NCBI GenBank assembly: GCA_028456385.1
Contig: JALNQF010000177.1
Span: forward strand, 1-64,000
DNA length: 64,000 nt
DNA from: Ophiosphaerella korrae
Lineage: Eukaryota > Ascomycota > Dothideomycetes > Pleosporales > Phaeosphaeriaceae
Reading direction: 5' to 3'
A program made the position numbers and the translations under genes. Below the pieces are notes generated by a model. The model had not been told where the DNA came from and did no database searches. It saw nothing but the letters and a program-made list of their open reading frames with translations. Each line of letters begins with the position of its first letter. Positions within the stretch are counted from its first letter, which is position 1. Shown piece after piece: positions 61,285 to 64,000 of this stretch.

Positions 61285-64000
61285 CTCTACTTCTATAAAC
61301 TTTCTACTTTAGTACGTAGTACTAAAATATACTTCTTGAAATTATAATTCTTATAAGTAATTATACTTTTATATTATAGTATATTTAAAGAGGCCTAACT
61401 AAGAGTACTACTTTTTAGTCTAAGTTATAGTATCTAATAGATAGTATACTTAAATATAGGCTATATAAGAATATTAAGTATAAAAAGAGCTATTTAAAGT
61501 AGTATAAAAATATTAACTAGACTTAAATAATAAATTATAGCTAAAGTCTTGATTTTAAAATAGAGAAGCTTAATTAACTTAATATAATTAGTGTTTTTAG
61601 ACTAATATTATCTCTATATTAAGTTAATCCTATCTTAAAATAAGTAATTAAGTTTTACAAATATATATAAAGCGTCTACTTAGCTATTTTAGTAAGATAC
61701 CTTACTATTTCTTTATTATATCTAGATAATCTACAACACGATAGAATTATAGCTATATCTATTATTAGTTACGTTAGCTAACGCCTATATATCCTTATAG
61801 TATCTACTAGCCCTAGGTAGCGCTTAAGAAGCTAATCCTCTAATAATAATTATTAATAAAGAGTTAAATTTCTCTATAAGATACTATAATTCTATAGGTA
61901 CTTTTATATTACTTTCTTTTAGTAACTATTAAGGCTACTTAAATCTTCTTAGTACTAAAGAAGGCTAACCTTAAGTTATATAGTAACTAGGATAAAAACT
62001 ATACTTTTAGCTATCTAATTATATATATAAAACTAGTATTAATAGATTAACTTACTATAGTAAAAGCTATTAAGTTAGATTTTCTATTAATAAAGGAAGG
62101 ACTTAGAAGGTTATAGTATTATACTATAGTAATTGTCTACACTATAATAAAAGAGATCTTTAAATATTTTACTTTAGATTTCCCTAAAATATTCTAGAGG
62201 GCCTAGCTATATTTTGGTAGATCTAGCTTAATTAAGAGTATAAATTATTTATAAATTATATATTAGTTAAGATTAGTTAGAGTTCTTATAATATTACTAT
62301 CTAAACTTAATTATATATATCTATAGCCTCTTAAACACTCTTACTAATATTAAGGTTATATAAATACTTAAAGTCTACTACTTTACGCTAAAATCTTATA
62401 AATTAGAGCTTAAGTATAAAATAAACTTTAAAGCTCTATAATAGATATAAAAAAACAATCTTAGTAGAACCTTCTAGTTAGTAGTAATCTTAAGCTACTA
62501 AACGGCTCTAGTTTTATAATATATAATTAAGTAATAAAAAACGTCTAGAAAACTACTTTCTAACTAAGTATATTCTTACTACTTATAACTAGGAGTTAGT
62601 ACCTATTATAGAAACAAGCTACTACGCTATAGGCGCTTAATATAAGCCTAATACTAAAGCTAAGAATTAAGAAAGTAATAGATTTAAAATTAGTTAGTAG
62701 GATTTATATAGTATTATTAATAGAGATAGCGTATATAATATAAAATATATTCTATATTAAGGTTAGAGTAGTATACTATATAAAAATAGCTTAGGTAAGC
62801 TTAAGATAATAGAAGATATATATAGCGAGATTAAAATAAATAAAAATCTTCTAATCTAGTTAATAGATAATACTAATAGAAGTACTATTTTCTTTTCTTT
62901 TTTACTAAAGTATACTCTTCTTTCTAAATCTATCTATAATAGACGATAATATACGTAGCCCTTATAATTATCTCTTTTATACTTTTACTTAGATACTTAG
63001 TTCTTACTCTTTTTAAAGAAGTAGTAGCCTACTATATATAACTACTCTAGGCTACTATTAATTATATAAATATATTGTATATATAGTAGTAAATTACTAC
63101 TCTTAACTTTAAACTTTTTTAATAGTAAATAATATAGGTTTTCTAATCTATAGTAGTTATAATAAGTTCTACTAAGAGGCCTAAAGGAGAAAAAGATAGA
63201 TATAGATAGGTTATAAAGATAAACTATAGGTAAGTAAATAAATAATATAAGAATCTAGCGTAGTAAGATATATAAGCGTATAGTATATAGACTATACTTA
63301 TTTTACTAAGATAAGAAGAACTTAAGTAATACTTTAGCGTAAACTAATATTAAGAGAATTTATCTACTATAGGGGTTTAGGACTAAGCTAAACAAGCTAG
63401 GTTAGTAAGCCTATATCTACTAGAGATTAGATTACTAATTAATACTAGTATATTCTATTACTACTACTCTAAAAGTAGTTTAAGTATAGTACTCCTTTTT
63501 AAAGGATCTATAGATAAAAGGCTATTTTTAGTAGTTAAGTATAGTATTACTAAATATCTCTTTTATAGTATTATAATATACTACTATAGTTACTACTATA
63601 GGCTAAGTAAGCTAGTTACTAGCTTTATCTCTTTTAAGTAAGTATAGAATATAAGCTACCTATATAGATATATATAGTCTCTCCTTTAGTATATATTAGT
63701 ATAAAGAATATAGACAACCTTTAATTAAAGAGAAAGTATAATACTAGAACGTTAATATATATCCTTAGATAAAGAAATCTACTTATATTGTAAATTTTAT
63801 ATATAGCCTATCTATATTAAGTACTATTTTACTTTACTTTCTTAGCCTAAGGCTTCTATTTAGCTCTACTCTACTCTACCTATTATTATCTCTATTAATC
63901 TCTATTTCTCTACTTTATTAAATTCTATTTCTTTTTCTAGGAAGTTTTATATTTAGACTTTATAAATTCTAGAATTTATCTCTTTTAATAACTTGTATAT
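61285..64000 (+). other. Unassigned RIP-degenerate sequence right of B4
   Basis: This continues the sequence interrupted by B4. The plus strand has low-stop stretches at about 62460-62800 (KLLNGSSFIIYN, LILKLRIQKVIDLKLVSR, IEIAYIIQNIFYIKVRVVYYIKIA) that resemble a degraded protein. I recognise no domain. No LTR or inverted terminus is seen before the window ends. The last 150 bases are rich in C, T and A with no frame of note. Confidence 0.35.

Noticed and set aside
1..64000. AT-rich composition suggesting mitochondrial or bacterial DNA
   Set aside because: Four near-complete gypsy elements, a Fot1/pogo transposon and strong CpA depletion point to a RIP-affected nuclear fungal genome; no mitochondrial or bacterial gene is seen.
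1..64000. Centromere or subtelomere assignment
   Set aside because: Nested RIP-hit retroelements are common in both, but I saw no telomere repeats and no sequence evidence that decides between them and an ordinary AT-rich block.

Overview
This looks like nuclear DNA of a filamentous ascomycete fungus, from an AT-rich, gene-poor block packed with transposons that repeat-induced point mutation (RIP) has ruined. The dinucleotides CA and TG are almost absent, TA is hugely over-represented and CG survives, as expected when C-to-T changes hit CpA on both strands. Gln and Trp codons have become TAA/TAG, Cys and His codons have become Tyr codons, and start ATGs have become ATA. The longest ATG-started open frame in 64 kb is 67 codons. 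I found no tRNA, rRNA or CRISPR array and no intact cellular gene. All elements were recognised by reading through the RIP stops.

Layout. (1) 1-13670: a Ty3/gypsy chromovirus, here Gypsy-A, cut by the window edge. A second chromovirus, Gypsy-B copy B1 (5149-12266), is nested in it between integrase and chromodomain. (2) 13671-24390: a rearranged block. It holds a tandem repeat, a minus-strand gypsy reverse-transcriptase fragment (Gypsy-C) bounded by inverted repeats, a Fot1/pogo DNA transposon with an internal deletion (17713-18848), and a truncated minus-strand Gypsy-B fragment (B5). (3) 24391-31448: B2, a Gypsy-B copy with mismatched LTRs and no target duplication, probably an ectopic recombinant. 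(4) 31449-54259 and 61285-64000: RIP-degenerate sequence I could not identify, with coding-like frames on both strands. It is interrupted by two full Gypsy-B copies with perfect 5-bp target duplications, B3 (32506-39531, GATAT) and B4 (54260-61284, CTCTA).

Each Gypsy-B copy is about 7 kb: LTR, gag with two zinc knuckles, protease, reverse transcriptase, RNase H, integrase, chromodomain, then about 0.65 kb before the 3' LTR. That last segment carries an antisense frame with few stops. It reads as a Cys-rich segment followed by a Lys/Glu-rich helical segment, and in B4 it has an intron-like 46-nt gap. Gypsy-A carries a similar antisense frame in the same place. This shared extra gene is the most interesting signal in the window. 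Gypsy-B LTRs share a conserved core but differ in U3, where arrays of short inverted or direct repeats have been swapped between subfamilies.
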